DNA of 64,000 nt, taken from Eutreptiella sp. 'Long Island Sound 2002' (Eukaryota > Euglenozoa > Euglenophyceae > Eutreptiales > Eutreptiaceae). The notes under the pieces were generated by a model that saw only the letters and a list, made by a program, of their open reading frames with translations, was not told the DNA's origin and made no database searches. Within the stretch, counting starts at the first letter, position 1. Every line of letters starts with the position of its first letter. Shown here one piece after another: positions 63,809 to 64,000 of this stretch. Both the position numbers and the translations under genes were made by a program. The DNA is taken from positions 171,313,285 to 171,377,284 of the forward strand of contig OZ038378.1 in the NCBI GenBank assembly GCA_964036045.1, given 5' to 3'.

Positions 63809-64000
63809 CTAAGCGAGAGGACGGGACACGGACGAGACGGGCGTGGGACACCCGGCGACGATTGACGGGGGCGGCACCCCGCAAGCAACCGGGCGACGGG
63901 ACAAGCGCAAGGGGCAATGGGGTCCTCTCCAATGGACGCCGCCATCCTCCGGAATCGGGCGCTCGATCATGTCCCTGTCACGCCAACAATACCGCACTCG
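63809..64000. other. Upstream intron edge at the window end
   Basis: Sequence upstream of the exon 1 acceptor on the minus strand; no further dynein exon was recognised before the edge. Confidence 0.5.

Larger units (their letters stand above)
58461..61144. other. Intron 2 of dynein gene
   Basis: Contains a C run at 59119-59130, palindromic elements at 59525-59591 and 60397-60463, a TCTGAGCATTTT-family copy at 59680-59820, and a TTG repeat at 60826-60855. Confidence 0.7.

Overview
The window is nuclear DNA of a flagellated eukaryote, most likely a microalga or other protist with a large repeat-filled genome. It is not bacterial: one protein is split over 27 exons with canonical GT-AG introns, and there is no operon-like gene packing. 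The GC-rich coding sequence, long introns and G-rich 5' splice sites (GTGTG/GTGCG) would fit a green alga, but lineage cannot be fixed from this window.

The only clearly functional gene is a dynein heavy chain on the minus strand, read from about 63.8 kb down to 5.1 kb. I assembled 27 consecutive exons (6,270 nt, exactly 2,090 codons). Every junction keeps frame and family order: tail (DHC_N1), linker (DHC_N2), AAA1 with [11 protein letters not shown]2 with GPAGAGKS, and AAA3 with GGSGTAKT. The closest family I recognise is the axonemal outer-arm gamma class (animal DNAH5/DNAH8, Chlamydomonas ODA2). The first exon(s) lie beyond the right edge. AAA4, the stalk, AAA5-6 and the C-terminal domain lie beyond the left edge. 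The protein would be an ATP-driven microtubule motor subunit of the ciliary outer arm.

Layout, left to right: 1-4822 is a tandem satellite of about 534 bp built from two related halves (220 + 314 bp). 5.1-9.0 kb holds exons 27-25. 9.0-21.9 kb is a single 12.9-kb intron holding five related elements of 1.2-2.2 kb. Each element is bounded by the inverted 12-mer CACCTCGCAGAG/CTCTGCGAGGTG and contains 3-7 copies of a ~195-bp subrepeat. A frameshifted SEC14-like (CRAL-TRIO) exon lies between elements A and B. 21.9-63.8 kb holds exons 24-1, with introns full of micro- and minisatellites, palindromic short elements, a ~450-bp duplication bracketing exons 18-19, and decayed transposon-like coding pieces.

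Long G homopolymers on the plus strand (C tracts in the dynein pre-mRNA) occur throughout, up to G32. I found no convincing rRNA, tRNA or CRISPR array. No second intact gene could be supported.
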